A stretch of 64,000 nucleotides of DNA from NCBI RefSeq assembly GCF_000717915.1, contig NZ_JOCX01000010.1, positions 213,204 to 277,203 of the forward strand, read 5' to 3'. The DNA is from Streptomyces sp. NRRL S-244 (GTDB lineage Bacteria; Actinomycetota; Actinomycetes; Streptomycetales; Streptomycetaceae). Shown one piece after another: positions 1 to 9,180 of this stretch. Under the pieces are notes generated by a model, which was not told the origin of the DNA, did no database searches, and was given only the letters and a program-made list of their open reading frames with translations. Position 1 is the stretch's first letter. Every line of letters starts with the position of its first letter. Made by a program: the position numbers and the translations under genes.

Positions 1-875
1 CCGACGGTGGTGCCGCCCACGCCGCCGCCACCGCCGTTGCCGCCCGCGGAGGTGTTCGTCGCCGGCAGCTGCACGATGCCGTCGACGGCGGCCCCGCCCA
101 CGCCGCCCTGGGCGCCGCTCTGACCGCTCGCACCGCTGCGGTTCGTCACGTCGAGGCTGTTGCAGGTTCCGTTGCCGCCGGCGCCGCCCGTACCCGGGGT
201 GCCGGTCGTGGCGGTGCCGCCGCCCCCACCGCCACCGCCGGTGCCGCCCGTCGCGCTGAGCTGGATGCCACCCGCCGAGGTCAGCGTCGTCGGGCTGCCG
301 GTCCCGCCGGTGCCGCCCGGCTGTCCGTTGTTGCCGCCGGCGGCACCGCCGGGACCGACTGCGCCGGCACCGCCGCCGGCGCCCACGTCCACCGTGTAGC
401 TCTGGCCGGGCTTCACCTTGATGACGCACCAGGTGAACCCGCCGGCGCCGCCGCCACCGCCCTGGCCTCCGTTGCCGGTCAGCTCGGCGCTCGCGCCGCC
501 GCCTCCGCCGCCTCCGCCCCCTCCGCCGCCCCAGGCCTGGACGTGCACCGAGGTGACGCCCTCGGGCGGCGTGAAGAACCCGTCCGCGGTGAAGTCCCGC
601 AGGCCGTGGATGTCGGTGGGCGCCTTCGGCTCCTTGGGCTTGGGCCTGTCGCCCTCGCCGTAGGGGCCGTCGCTGTCGCCGGAGCCGTGGGGGCGGTCGC
701 TGTCACCGGCACCGTGGGGGCGGTCGCTGTCGCCGACGCCGTGGGGGCCGTCGTACGCGAGTGCGCCGGGCGCCATGGTGAGGAGCTGGCCGGAGAGGGC
801 CACCGCTGTCAGGGCGGAGGCGAGGAGCACCCGGCGGGGGGCGCGGGAGCGCTGGGAAACGGGCTTCTGGTTCAC
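1..875 (-). CDS. Secreted glycine-rich protein, C-terminus beyond window edge
   Basis: Partial gene: the open frame starts at a GTG (873-875) and runs off the left edge without a stop, giving 291 visible codons. An AAGGA ribosome site lies about 9 nt upstream of the GTG. Residues 1-40 form a Sec signal peptide with an Arg-rich start and probable cleavage after ALA. Residues 42-77 are four 9-residue repeats of the type DRPHGxGDS. From about residue 110 the chain turns extremely glycine-rich, with a VHVQAWGGGGG start and a PGQSYTVDVGAGGG stretch. These are typical of the glycine-rich domain found in bacterial surface and phage-tail proteins. Two cysteines are spaced far apart. It is probably exported and wall- or surface-associated. 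I infer no catalytic role, and the C-terminal anchor, if any, is outside the window. Confidence 0.8.
   Translation of the reverse strand, partial: MNQKPVSQRSRAPRRVLLASALTAVALSGQLLTMAPGALAYDGPHGVGDSDRPHGAGDSDRPHGSGDSDGPYGEGDRPKPKEPKAPTDIHGLRDFTADGFFTPPEGVTSVHVQAWGGGGGGGGGGGGASAELTGNGGQGGGGGAGGFTWCVIKVKPGQSYTVDVGAGGGAGAVGPGGAAGGNNGQPGGTGGTGSPTTLTSAGGIQLSATGGTGGGGGGGGTATTGTPGTGGAGGNGTCNSLDVTNRSGASGQSGAQGGVGGAAVDGIVQLPATNTSAGGNGGGGGVGGTTV
645..752 (-). repeat. Four 27-bp tandem repeats inside the glycine-rich protein gene
   Basis: Four consecutive 27-bp units (the last lacks one codon) encode the 9-residue repeats DGPHGVGDS, DRPHGAGDS, DRPHGSGDS and DGPYGEGD. They lie directly after the signal peptide and are hydrophilic and Asp/Gly-rich, so they look like an extended linker whose copy number may vary between strains. 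Confidence 0.85.
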
Positions 876-1099
876 GGAGCGAGTTCCTTCCCCGCGGGGA
901 GCCGAGGCTCTCGCGGAGGACGAGTGAATACGGGACCGGTCGGCCCGCGAGCCCATCGGACCCTCACCCTCCGCACTCCGCACCCCGACGAACCGATACT
1001 TGGCCCGCGCAGGTGACCGGTTGGTCCACCCGAGCGACCAAGATCCCCGGTCCGTCGCCGACTCCCCTCCCCCGCCCCGCCCTCGCCCCCGAACGCCAA

Positions 1100-1140
1100 C
1101 AGGCCCTCTACCCGCCGAAAACCGGCGGGTAGAGGGCCTG
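1100..1140 (-). terminator. Terminator of gpmA
   Basis: A perfect 18-bp inverted repeat (arms 1100-1117 and 1123-1140) with a 5-nt loop lies 14 bp downstream of the gpmA stop. There is no T tract, as is common for Streptomyces terminators. It also sits upstream of the glycine-rich gene and separates the two transcripts. The rest of 876-1154 shows nothing else I can support. Confidence 0.85.
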
Positions 1141-1154
1141 TTCGTGCGTGAGGA

Positions 1155-1916
1155 CTACTTCTTCTTGCCCTGGTTCTTGACGGCCTCGATGGCGGCCGCG
1201 GCGGCGGCCGGGTCGAGGTAGGTGCCGCCCGGCTTGAGGGGCTTGAACTCGGCGTCCAGCTCGTAGGCGAGCGGGATGCCGGTCGGGATGTTGAGGCCCG
1301 CGATGTCGGCGTCGGAGATGCCGTCCAGGTGCTTGACCAGCGCGCGGAGGCTGTTGCCGTGCGCGGCGACCAGGACGGTGCGGCCCGCGAGGAGGTCCGG
1401 GACGATGCCGTCGTACCAGTACGGGAGCATGCGGACGACGACGTCCTTCAGGCACTCCGTCTTCGGGCGCAGCTCCGGCGGGATGGTCGCGTAGCGCGGG
1501 TCCTCGGACTGGGAGAACTCCGTACCGTCCTCGAGGGCCGGCGGCGGGGTGTCGTACGAGCGGCGCCACAGCATGAACTGCTCCTCGCCGAACTCGGCGA
1601 GGGTCTGGGCCTTGTCCTTGCCCTGGAGCGCACCGTAGTGGCGCTCGTTCAGGCGCCAGGAGCGGTGGACCGGGATCCAGTGGCGGTCGGCGGCCTCGAG
1701 CGCCATCTGCGCGGTGCGGATCGCGCGCTTCTGGAGCGAGGTGTGCACGACATCGGGGAGCAGGCCGGCGTCCTTGAGCAGCTCACCGCCGCGGACCGCC
1801 TCCTTCTCGCCCTTCTCGTTGAGATTGACGTCCACCCAGCCGGTGAACAGGTTCTTCGCGTTCCACTCGCTCTCGCCGTGGCGGAGGAGGATCAGCTTGT
1901 ACGGTGCGTCGGCCAT
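1155..1916 (-). CDS. gpmA: 2,3-bisphosphoglycerate-dependent phosphoglycerate mutase
   Basis: 253 residues, the usual size for the family. The enzyme interconverts 3- and 2-phosphoglycerate in cytosolic glycolysis and gluconeogenesis using a phosphohistidine. The catalytic RHGESEWN motif is at residues 12-19 (His13 is phosphorylated) and the second histidine lies in [13 protein letters not shown] near residue 186. The frame is open for 16 more codons upstream, but the ATG at 1914-1916 is chosen because the family starts here. In addition, a -10 like TAGGCT (1924-1929) lies 7 nt away, which suggests a leaderless transcript. It is divergent from the MFS gene. Its proximity to mshA and a YbjN gene recalls Mycobacterium, where mshA, a YbjN gene and gpm1 are neighbours. 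Confidence 0.97.
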   Translation of the reverse strand: MADAPYKLILLRHGESEWNAKNLFTGWVDVNLNEKGEKEAVRGGELLKDAGLLPDVVHTSLQKRAIRTAQMALEAADRHWIPVHRSWRLNERHYGALQGKDKAQTLAEFGEEQFMLWRRSYDTPPPALEDGTEFSQSEDPRYATIPPELRPKTECLKDVVVRMLPYWYDGIVPDLLAGRTVLVAAHGNSLRALVKHLDGISDADIAGLNIPTGIPLAYELDAEFKPLKPGGTYLDPAAAAAAIEAVKNQGKKK

Positions 1917-2080
1917 GCGTACGAGCCTAATGGACGCGCGGGAGCGCCCGCGCGCGGCGTCCACGGCCGCCGACGAGCCGTGGATTGACGGTGCGCGTCA
2001 ATTCGGTAGCCCGCGCGGACCCCCCACCCGTAGGGTGCGATGAGCAGGAGAGACACTTACATCACCGGGGGGAATCCGTC

Positions 2081-3382
2081 ATGTCCGTTGCCAGTCTCAG
2101 ACGGGCGGCGCGTGAGAGCGTGGCCGGCCTCCCCCGCGAGTTCTGGTGGCTGTGGACCAGCACCCTGGTGAACCGGCTCGGGGCGTTCGTCGCCACTTTC
2201 ATGACCTTGTACCTGACCGTGGACCGGGGCTATTCGGCCTCCTTCGCGGGACTCGTGGTGGCCCTGCACGGGCTCGGCGGGGTCGTCTCCTCGCTCGGCG
2301 CGGGCGTGATGGCCGACCGCCTCGGCCGGCGCCCCACCCTGGTGGCGGCCCAGGCCTCGACGGCGTTCTCGGTGGCGCTGCTCGGCTTCATGGAGCACCC
2401 GGCCGCGATCGCGGCGGTGGCGCTGCTGGTCGGCATGACCTCGGACGCCTCGCGCCCGGCCGTGCAGGCGATGATGGCGGACATCGTCCGGCCGGAGGAC
2501 CGGGTCCGCGCCTTCGCGCTGAACTACTGGGCGATCAACCTCGGCTTCGCCGTCTCGGCGACGGCCGCGGGCTTCGTCGCCGAGTACAGCTACCTGGCCG
2601 GCTTCCTCGGCGAGGCGGCGCTGACGCTGGTCTGCGCGGTCCTCGTGTACATGAAGCTGCCGGAGTCGCGGCCGGAGCGGACCACCGCGGAGCAGGCGGC
2701 CGCCGAGCCGGAGATCGGGCTCGGGACGGTACTGCGGGACGGGCGCTTCATGGGCGTGGTCGGGCTGTCGTTCCTGATCTCGCTGATCTTCATGCAGGGC
2801 TCGTTCGGGCTGCCGCTGGCGATGGGCTCGGGTGGCTTCTCCGCCAGGGACTACGGTCTGGTCATCGCCGTCAACGGGGTGCTGATCGTGCTGCTGCAGA
2901 TCCCGGTCACCCGGTTCCTGGAGAAGGGCGACCCGCAGAAGCTGCTGTTGATCTCGGCGCTGCTGGCCGGGTACGGGTTCGGGCTGACGGCCTTCGCCGG
3001 GTCGGTGTGGAGCCTGGGGCTGACGGTCTGCGTCTGGACGCTGGCCGAGATCGTCAACTCCCCGACCCAGATGGGCCTGGTCGCCCGGCTCTCCCCGCTG
3101 CACGGGCGCGGCCGCTACCAGGGCATGTACACGATGTCCTGGGCGGTGGCCGCGCTGATGGCTCCGCTGATGGCCGGATTCATGATCGACCGGTGGGGCG
3201 CCGACTGGCTCTGGGCGTCCGTGGCGCTGCTGGGCACGGTGGCGGCGCTGGGCTACTGGCTGCTGATGCGGAGACTGGCGGACGGCGAGCCCCGGCCCGT
3301 GGTCACGGCACCGGCATCTGCACCGGCACCGTCTGCCGCGCCGACGGTCCCGGCGACGGCCCCGGCCGTCGCCGAAGCCTAG
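2081..3382 (+). CDS. MFS transporter, drug-efflux type
   Basis: 433 residues with about 12 hydrophobic segments. The loop after the second helix carries the MFS signature GVMADRLGRRPTL near residues 75-87. It is a plasma-membrane secondary transporter, and its substrate cannot be read from the sequence. The ATG at 2081 is preferred over the more upstream frame start because it begins just before an amphipathic RRAARES segment and the first helix, and a GGGGGGA ribosome site lies 5-10 nt upstream. The C-terminal 30 residues are Ala/Pro-rich and cytosolic. The gene ends overlapping the stop of the convergent YbjN gene by 4 bp. Confidence 0.9.
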   Translation: MSVASLRRAARESVAGLPREFWWLWTSTLVNRLGAFVATFMTLYLTVDRGYSASFAGLVVALHGLGGVVSSLGAGVMADRLGRRPTLVAAQASTAFSVALLGFMEHPAAIAAVALLVGMTSDASRPAVQAMMADIVRPEDRVRAFALNYWAINLGFAVSATAAGFVAEYSYLAGFLGEAALTLVCAVLVYMKLPESRPERTTAEQAAAEPEIGLGTVLRDGRFMGVVGLSFLISLIFMQGSFGLPLAMGSGGFSARDYGLVIAVNGVLIVLLQIPVTRFLEKGDPQKLLLISALLAGYGFGLTAFAGSVWSLGLTVCVWTLAEIVNSPTQMGLVARLSPLHGRGRYQGMYTMSWAVAALMAPLMAGFMIDRWGADWLWASVALLGTVAALGYWLLMRRLADGEPRPVVTAPASAPAPSAAPTVPATAPAVAEA

Positions 3383-3876
3383 GACGACGTCCGCGACGGC
3401 TGCGTCAGGTGCTTGAAGGCGTCCAGGTTGCGGGTCGGCTCGCCGCGCGAGACGCGCCACTCGTACTCGCGCCGGATCGCGCTCGCGAAGCCCAGCTCCA
3501 GCAGCGTGTTGAACGCGCCGTCCGCCGCCTCCAGGACCGTGCCGAGCAGCCGGTCCAGATCCTCCGGGGTGACGACCGACAGCGGGAGCCGGGCCGTCAG
3601 GTAGATGTCGCCGAGCGGGTCGACCGCGTAGGCCATCCCGTACAGCTTGAGGTTGCGTTCCAGCAGCCAGCGGTGGACGCCCGCCTCGTTCTCGTCGGGG
3701 TGGCGGATCACGAACGCGTTGACCGACAGCGAGTGCCGCCCGGCCCGGAGCGAGCAGGTGGTGGACAGCTTGCGCGTGCCGGGGAGCTGGACGACGTACG
3801 AACCGGGCTCGGGGCTCTCCCAGCCCAGTCCGGCCTCGGTCAGCGTGCTCTCGATGATCGCGGCGGTGTCAGCCAT
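3379..3876 (-). CDS. YbjN domain protein downstream of mshA
   Basis: 165 residues, soluble, with no catalytic motif. It matches the YbjN fold family, whose members resemble type III secretion chaperones and have no agreed function in actinobacteria. The ATG at 3874-3876 overlaps the end of mshA by 8 bp, so the two are translationally coupled and co-transcribed. The mycobacterial mshA gene also has a YbjN neighbour, which argues for a conserved link to mycothiol synthesis. That link is inference. Confidence 0.85.
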   Translation of the reverse strand: MADTAAIIESTLTEAGLGWESPEPGSYVVQLPGTRKLSTTCSLRAGRHSLSVNAFVIRHPDENEAGVHRWLLERNLKLYGMAYAVDPLGDIYLTARLPLSVVTPEDLDRLLGTVLEAADGAFNTLLELGFASAIRREYEWRVSRGEPTRNLDAFKHLTQPSRTSS

Positions 3877-5251
3877 GGTGGGAGCGTACGCGACGGCGGT
3901 GATCATGCATCGCCGCGGTGTACACGTCCGCCGTGCCGCTCGCCGCCGTGTCCCAGCCGAAGAACTGCGCGTGCCGCGCGGCCTCGGCGCCCATCCGGTC
4001 CGCGAGTCCCGGCTCGTCGACGAAGCGCCGTAGCTCGCGCGCGTAGTCCACCGGGTCGTGCCCGGGTACGAGGATCCCCGTCACGCCGTCGTTGACGGCG
4101 ACCGGCAGCCCGCCGACCGCGGCGGCCAGCACCGGGGTGCCGGTGGCCTGGGCCTCGATCGCGACGAGCCCGAAGGACTCGCTGTACGAGGGCATGACCA
4201 GCACGGACGCCGCCCGGAACCAGTCGGCGAGCGCGTCCTGGCGGACCGGCGGGTGGAAGTGGACGATGTCGGCGATGCCGAGCTTCGCGGCGAGCTTCTG
4301 GAGCCCCTCCGGCTTGGCGAGCCCGCTGCCGCTGGGTCCGCCGACGACCGGGACGAAGAGGCGCCGGCGCAGCGAGGGGTCGCGGTCGACGAGCTCGGCG
4401 ACCGCGCGCAGCAGGATGTCGGGGGCCTTGAGCGGCTGGATCCGGCCGGCGAAGAGCGGGATGACGGCGTCCTGCGGCAGGCCGAGGCGGGCGCGGGCGG
4501 CGGCCCGGCCGTCGCCGACGGTGAAGCGGTCGAGGTTCACGCCGGGGTGGACGACGGCCACCTTGCCGGGGTCGGCCTCGTAGTGCCGGACGAGCTCGTC
4601 GGCCTCTTCTGTGGTGTTCGCGATGAGCCGGTCGGCGGCGGCCACGATCTGGGTCTCGCCGATGACGCGGGCGGCGGGCTCGGGCGTGTCGCCCTCGGCG
4701 AGCGCGGCGTTCTTGACCTTGGCCATGGTGTGCATGGCGTGGACGAGGGGGACGCCCCAGCGCTCGGCGGCGAGCCAGCCGACGTGGCCGGAGAGCCAGT
4801 AGTGGGAGTGGACGAGGTCGTAGTAGCCGGGCCGGTGGCCGGCCCAGGCCTGCATGACGCCGTGGGTGAAGGCGCACAGCTGGGCCGGGAGCTCCTCCTT
4901 GGCGAGGCCTTCGTACGGGCCCGCGTCCACGTGCCGTACGAGGACCCCGGGGGCCAGCTCGACCGCGGACGGCAGGCCGCCCTCGGTGGCGCGGGTGAAG
5001 ATCTCGACCTCGATGTTGATCGCGGCGAGGCGCTTGGCCAGCTCCACGATGTACACGTTCATGCCGCCGGCGTCGCCGGTGCCGGGCTGGTGCAGCGGTG
5101 AGGTGTGCACGCTGAGCATGGCCACGCGGCGCGGCTTGCGGTGGTGGCCGACGGCCGGCAGGCGCAGGCGCGGCGGGTCGTGGCGGGTGCCGCGGGCGGC
5201 GGCGATGCGCCCGCCGATGCTGCCGCCGAGGCGGGACACGTACTGGCTCAA
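3869..5251 (-). CDS. mshA: D-inositol-3-phosphate glycosyltransferase, first step of mycothiol synthesis
   Basis: 460 residues of a GT-B, family GT4 glycosyltransferase. It moves GlcNAc from UDP-GlcNAc to 1L-myo-inositol 1-phosphate, starting mycothiol synthesis in the cytosol. The N-terminal domain carries GDAGGMNVY, which binds the acceptor phosphate. The C-terminal domain carries [12 protein letters not shown] and [20 protein letters not shown], the nucleotide-sugar binding region. The frame is open far upstream, so the start must be chosen. I take the TTG at 5249-5251, because translation then begins (M)SQYVSRLGG as in other Streptomyces MshA proteins, and GAGGA lies 9 nt upstream. mshD, the last enzyme of the same pathway, is 30 kb away in this window. 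Confidence 0.95.
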   Translation of the reverse strand: MSQYVSRLGGSIGGRIAAARGTRHDPPRLRLPAVGHHRKPRRVAMLSVHTSPLHQPGTGDAGGMNVYIVELAKRLAAINIEVEIFTRATEGGLPSAVELAPGVLVRHVDAGPYEGLAKEELPAQLCAFTHGVMQAWAGHRPGYYDLVHSHYWLSGHVGWLAAERWGVPLVHAMHTMAKVKNAALAEGDTPEPAARVIGETQIVAAADRLIANTTEEADELVRHYEADPGKVAVVHPGVNLDRFTVGDGRAAARARLGLPQDAVIPLFAGRIQPLKAPDILLRAVAELVDRDPSLRRRLFVPVVGGPSGSGLAKPEGLQKLAAKLGIADIVHFHPPVRQDALADWFRAASVLVMPSYSESFGLVAIEAQATGTPVLAAAVGGLPVAVNDGVTGILVPGHDPVDYARELRRFVDEPGLADRMGAEAARHAQFFGWDTAASGTADVYTAAMHDHRRRVRSHHG

Positions 5252-5381
5252 GGGAGCAGTTCCTCTCGCTCGGACGACACTCGGACGGCGCGCGGTGGGA
5301 GTGCGGACCACCGGCGGAACGCGGACAGGGCACGTGCAGGGCATGACGGAAGGAGCGCACGGGGCGCCCTTCAAGGAGTGC

Positions 5382-5408
5382 AACCCGGATGGCCGCGTCC
5401 CGCATTCC
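5382..5408 (-). promoter_or_regulatory. Probable SigR promoter of mshA
   Basis: On the minus strand GGAAT (5408-5404) and GTT (5384-5382) are separated by 19 nt, close to the sigma-R consensus GGAAT-N18-GTT. It would give a 5' leader of about 125 nt before the TTG start. Control of mshA by the disulfide-stress factor SigR is known in S. coelicolor. The match here is mine, and its spacing is one base longer than consensus. Confidence 0.55.
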
Positions 5409-5500
5409 GGGGGAGCGCGCCTTTTTCCTCGGCGTTTGCGTCGAGGGCCTGCCCGGGGGCGGATTCCGTCAGGTGGGTGCGCTCCGCTTACGCTCGGCGC

Positions 5501-6313
5501 ATGTCCTCCCGCTCCGCCGCCCCGCCCCCGCGCCGCCCCGTGGGCACGGTGACGCGCGGGACGACGAATCCGAACCGGCTGCGCCGGATGGACCGCTGGA
5601 TCGCGGCCACGCACGGGCCGGTGCTGCGGCGCTCGGAGGCCCCGGTCGCGGTGGACCTCGGCTACGGGGCCGCGCCGTGGACGGCGGTCGAGCTGCTGGC
5701 CCGGCTGCGGGAGGCGGCGCCGCGGGTGCGGGTGGTCGGCATCGAGATCGAGCCGGCGCGGGTCGCGGGGGCGAAGCCGTACGAGCGGGAGGGGCTGAGC
5801 TTCCGGCACGGCGGGTTCGAGGTGCCGCTGGAGGGCGGGGCCCGGCCGACGCTGATCCGCGCGGCGAACGTACTGCGCCAGTACGACGAGGAGCAGGTCG
5901 CGGAGGTGTGGGAGCGGCTGTGCGCCCGGCTGACCCCGGACGGGCTGCTCGTCGAGGGCACCTGTGACGAGATCGGACGGCGCCATGTGTGGGTCGCGTT
6001 GGGGCCCGAGGGGGCGCGCACGGTGACGTTCGCGACCCGGCTGGGCTCCCTGGAGCGACCCTCGGACCTGGCGGAGCGGCTGCCGAAGGCGCTCATCCAC
6101 CGCAATGTGCCGGGGGAACCGGTGCACGCGTTCCTGCGCGACTTCGACCGCGCGTGGGCGGCGGCCTCCCCGTACGCCTCGTACGGCGCGCGGCAGCGCT
6201 GGATCCGGACGGCGCGTGCGCTGGCCGCGGACTGGCCGCTGGCGGACGGGCCGGGGCGGTGGCGGCAGGGGGAACTGACCGTGCGCTGGGAGGCGTTGCG
6301 CCCGGCGGGGTGA
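5501..6313 (+). CDS. Class I SAM-dependent methyltransferase
   Basis: 270 residues. A Rossmann motif [17 protein letters not shown], is near residues 48-63, and an acidic strand end [11 protein letters not shown] follows near 78-88, as expected for SAM binding. No substrate motif is recognisable. The ATG at 5501 has no ribosome site, but TACGCT (5489-5494) lies 6 nt upstream, so the mRNA is probably leaderless. It is divergent from mshA. The function beyond methyl transfer is unknown. Confidence 0.8.
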   Translation: MSSRSAAPPPRRPVGTVTRGTTNPNRLRRMDRWIAATHGPVLRRSEAPVAVDLGYGAAPWTAVELLARLREAAPRVRVVGIEIEPARVAGAKPYEREGLSFRHGGFEVPLEGGARPTLIRAANVLRQYDEEQVAEVWERLCARLTPDGLLVEGTCDEIGRRHVWVALGPEGARTVTFATRLGSLERPSDLAERLPKALIHRNVPGEPVHAFLRDFDRAWAAASPYASYGARQRWIRTARALAADWPLADGPGRWRQGELTVRWEALRPAG

Positions 6314-6513
6314 ATGTGGCGGGACGGGGAACCGGTTGCCGGGGTGGCCCGTTGAGTCGTCGGGGACAGGTGTGGGGGACTGGGCGGGACCGGGGGCCGG
6401 GGCCGGGGCCGGGCCAGGACGAGAGTCAAGATCGGGACGGCATCCGTGAGGGTGTTGGAATTCACCCACTCGTGGCACCATCCCGAAGGCAGGGCAAAGT
6501 TACTGATGAATAG

Positions 6514-6523
6514 TCAGATCTGA
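6514..6523. promoter_or_regulatory. Short palindrome in AT-rich promoter region of the NlpC/P60 gene
   Basis: TCAGATCTGA is a perfect 10-bp palindrome in an unusually AT-rich stretch (about 6495-6527), 35 nt upstream of the NlpC/P60 start. It may be part of a promoter or operator, but I cannot name a binding protein. Confidence 0.3.
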
Positions 6524-6557
6524 TACCGGATCCGACTCGGGGCACCTTGGGGGGACC

Positions 6558-7619
6558 ATGGGGACCGTGGAGCGCAGGCGATGGAGGGGCGCGTCCGCCC
6601 TCACGCTGCTGTGTGCGACGGCGCTGCTGGCGGTGTCGGCCATGACGGGCACGGCCCAGGCGGCGCCGATGCCCGAGCCCGGCGCCAAGTCCCTTGAGCA
6701 GGTGCGCCAGGAGATCGACGAGCTGTACCGCCAGGCGGGCACGGCGACGGACGCGTACAACCTCGCGGAGAGCGAGGCCAAGGCGCAGTCCGCCAAGATC
6801 GTCGAGATCGCGAAGCAGGTGGTGGCCGGCCAGGACCGGATCACGGCGCTGAAGAACCGCGCGGGGGCCGCCGCGCGCGCCCAGTACCGCTCGGGCGGGA
6901 TGCCGGCCGGCGCCCAACTGGCGCTGAGCAACAGCCCGAGCCAGTTCCTCGACGGGGCGGACCGGATCCGCCAGGGCGAGAAGGCGACCACGGACCTGCT
7001 CTCCGAAATGAACCGCACGCAGAGCGACTTGCAGCAGTACGCGAAGGACGCGAGCGCGCAGTGGGAGAAGCTCGAAGCCAACCGGATCAAGCAGGAGACC
7101 TCGAAGAAGCAGATCGAGGAGAAGATCAAGTCGGCCGAGTCGCTGGAGAGCAAGCTGGAGGCCGAGGCGAAGGCCCGGCTGATCCAGCTGGAGCAGGAAG
7201 CCCAGTACAAGGCCCAGACGGCGTGGCTGTCGACGGGCGTGCTGAAGGAGATCAACAGCTCGGCGTCGGAGTCGGGGAAGAAGGCGGTCCAGTACGCCAC
7301 GGCGCAGATGGGCAAGCCGTACGTGTGGGGCGCCGAGGGACCGGACTCGTTCGACTGCTCCGGCCTCACCTCGCAGGCCTGGCGGGCGGCGGGCAAGGGC
7401 ATCCCGCGCACCTCGCAGGAGCAGCTGCGGCTGCTGCCGAAGGTCGCGGTCAAGGACATGCGGCCGGGTGACCTGATCATCTACTTCGACGACGCGAGCC
7501 ACGTCGGGATGTACGTCGGCGACGGCGCGATGATCCACGCCCCCCGCCCGGGCCGCAACGTCACCCTGGCCGGAGCCGGCTCGATGCCGATCAAGGCAGT
7601 GGTCCGCCCCGACGCGTGA
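6558..7619 (+). CDS. Secreted NlpC/P60 peptidoglycan endopeptidase with coiled-coil stalk
   Basis: 353 residues. Residues 1-35 are a signal peptide ending AQA. Residues 45-235 are a long Lys/Glu/Gln-rich coiled coil, and residues 240-353 form the NlpC/P60 domain. The catalytic residues are visible: Cys267 in FDCSGL, His315 in SHVGMYVG and His327 in MIHAP. The family cuts the D-Glu to diaminopimelate bond in stem peptides, and RipA-type members act in septum splitting. A GGGGGGA ribosome site precedes the ATG. It lies 233 bp before a phosphatase gene on the same strand. Confidence 0.92.
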   Translation: MGTVERRRWRGASALTLLCATALLAVSAMTGTAQAAPMPEPGAKSLEQVRQEIDELYRQAGTATDAYNLAESEAKAQSAKIVEIAKQVVAGQDRITALKNRAGAAARAQYRSGGMPAGAQLALSNSPSQFLDGADRIRQGEKATTDLLSEMNRTQSDLQQYAKDASAQWEKLEANRIKQETSKKQIEEKIKSAESLESKLEAEAKARLIQLEQEAQYKAQTAWLSTGVLKEINSSASESGKKAVQYATAQMGKPYVWGAEGPDSFDCSGLTSQAWRAAGKGIPRTSQEQLRLLPKVAVKDMRPGDLIIYFDDASHVGMYVGDGAMIHAPRPGRNVTLAGAGSMPIKAVVRPDA

Positions 7620-7852
7620 CCGCCGCCTGCGGCGAGGGAACCCCGGAGGGTCGGACTGCGTCTCGTTGGTCGGGACATCGATCACGCATGCCGTGACGTT
7701 TCTCATTCAGTGGGCACCCAGTGAGGCGGACTTTCCCCCGCGATAACGGCATATGACTGCGGCCCTGGCCCAGAACGCCATTCCGCTTCCCGGCCACCGC
7801 CCGCTAGGGTCTGCCGGACGCACCCTCGGGGGGAGGGAAGGAACCGGAGACG

Positions 7853-9175
7853 ATGGCCGTACCCGTACCGCGGCAGAGGGACACCCCCGCCACGGAGAGC
7901 GCTCAGGCAATCCCGCAGGCGATCCCGCAGACAATCGCGCAGGCATCCCCGCCGGCGGCCGCGCACGCCACCGCACCCCAGGCGTCCCTGACCCTGCTGG
8001 TGATCGAGGACGACCCCGCGGGCGGGCTCACCGTCCCCGAGATCCTCGACGCCGACCGGCACCGCATCCGCCTCCGCACCGCCCGCAACCTCACCGAGGC
8101 CGCACGCCTGCTCACCCACGACGTGCACTGCATCCTGCTCGACCTCTCCCTCCCCGCCACCGGATCCACGACGGCGGGCGGCGCGCGCACCGCCGTCGTC
8201 GACCAGTTGGACACCCTCCGCGAGGTGCTGCGGATCGCGCCCCGCCACGCCGTGCTCGTCCTCACCGCCGAGGCCGACGCCGAGCGCGCCGCCGAGGCCG
8301 TACGGGTCGGCGCGCAGGACTTCCTCTTCCGCGACGAGCTCGACGGCCGCCTGCTGAGCCGGGCGATCCGCTACGCCGTGGAGAGAAAGCGGGCGGACAT
8401 CGCCCAGTACAAGCTCGCAGAATCGAAACTTCGGGCCCAGGAGAACGCCCGCCTGGAGCGGGGCCTGCTCCCCAACCCCCTCCTCGAAGGCTCCGATCTC
8501 CGCTTCGCCGCCCGCTACCGCCCCGGCCGCAGCCGCGCCCTCCTCGGCGGGGACTTCTACGACACCGTCCGCACCCCCGACGGCACCGTCCACGCCATGA
8601 TCGGCGACGTCTGCGGCCACGGCCCCGACGAGGCCGCCCTCGGCGTCGAGCTCCGCATCGCCTGGCGCGCCCTGACCCTGGCCGGCCTCTGCGGCGACGA
8701 CCTGCTGTCGACCCTCCAGGAGGTCCTGGAGGTGGAGCGCCCCGGCGACGAGATCTTCGCGACCCTGTGCACGGTCGACATCTCCCCCGACGGCCGCCGC
8801 GCCGGCCTGTGCCTGGCCGGCCATCCGGCCCCGCTGATATCCCGGCCGGGCCGCCGCGCGCAGCTCCTCCCGTACGAGAACAGCGGCCCGGCGCTCGGCC
8901 TGCTGCCCAAGGCCCGATGGCCGCGCCGCCAGGTCGAGCTGGGCGGCACCTGGAGCCTGATGCTCTACACCGACGGCCTGATCGAAGGCCGCATCGGCGA
9001 GGGCAAGGAGCGGCTGGGGCAGGACGGGATGGTCGAGATGATCAACCGGCACCTCGACCGCGGCCTGAGCGGCGAGGGCCTGCTGGAGGCCTCCGTCACC
9101 GAGGCCCGGCGCCTCAACGGCGGCGAGCTCACCGACGACGTGGCCGTGGTGCTGCTCTCGCGCAACGAATCCTGA
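7853..9175 (+). CDS. Receiver-domain PP2C (SpoIIE-type) serine phosphatase
   Basis: 440 residues. Residues 1-42 are a low-complexity repeat (QAIPQAIPQTIAQ). Residues 45-180 are a two-component receiver with the acidic pair in LLVIEDD and a phospho-acceptor Asp in ILLDLSLP. The conserved Lys of the last strand is replaced (FLFRDEL rather than a VKG-type sequence). Residues 215-440 are a PPM phosphatase like RsbU, with metal ligands in LLGGDFYD, IGDVCGHG and LYTDGL. Such proteins usually dephosphorylate anti-sigma-factor antagonists in the cytosol. A GGAAGGA ribosome site precedes the ATG. No matching anti-sigma or antagonist pair lies beside it. It converges with the DUF2516 gene with a 5-bp gap. 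Confidence 0.9.
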   Translation: MAVPVPRQRDTPATESAQAIPQAIPQTIAQASPPAAAHATAPQASLTLLVIEDDPAGGLTVPEILDADRHRIRLRTARNLTEAARLLTHDVHCILLDLSLPATGSTTAGGARTAVVDQLDTLREVLRIAPRHAVLVLTAEADAERAAEAVRVGAQDFLFRDELDGRLLSRAIRYAVERKRADIAQYKLAESKLRAQENARLERGLLPNPLLEGSDLRFAARYRPGRSRALLGGDFYDTVRTPDGTVHAMIGDVCGHGPDEAALGVELRIAWRALTLAGLCGDDLLSTLQEVLEVERPGDEIFATLCTVDISPDGRRAGLCLAGHPAPLISRPGRRAQLLPYENSGPALGLLPKARWPRRQVELGGTWSLMLYTDGLIEGRIGEGKERLGQDGMVEMINRHLDRGLSGEGLLEASVTEARRLNGGELTDDVAVVLLSRNES

Positions 9176-9180
9176 CGGGG

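Noticed and set aside
5252..6481. N-terminal extension of mshA in the open minus frame
   Set aside because: It would overlap the divergent methyltransferase gene and looks like random Arg/Pro-rich sequence; the TTG at 5251 with its ribosome site is better.
6314..6557. A c-di-AMP (ydaO) riboswitch before the NlpC/P60 gene
   Set aside because: Such riboswitches precede related wall-hydrolase genes, but I could not find the conserved core in these 244 bases.
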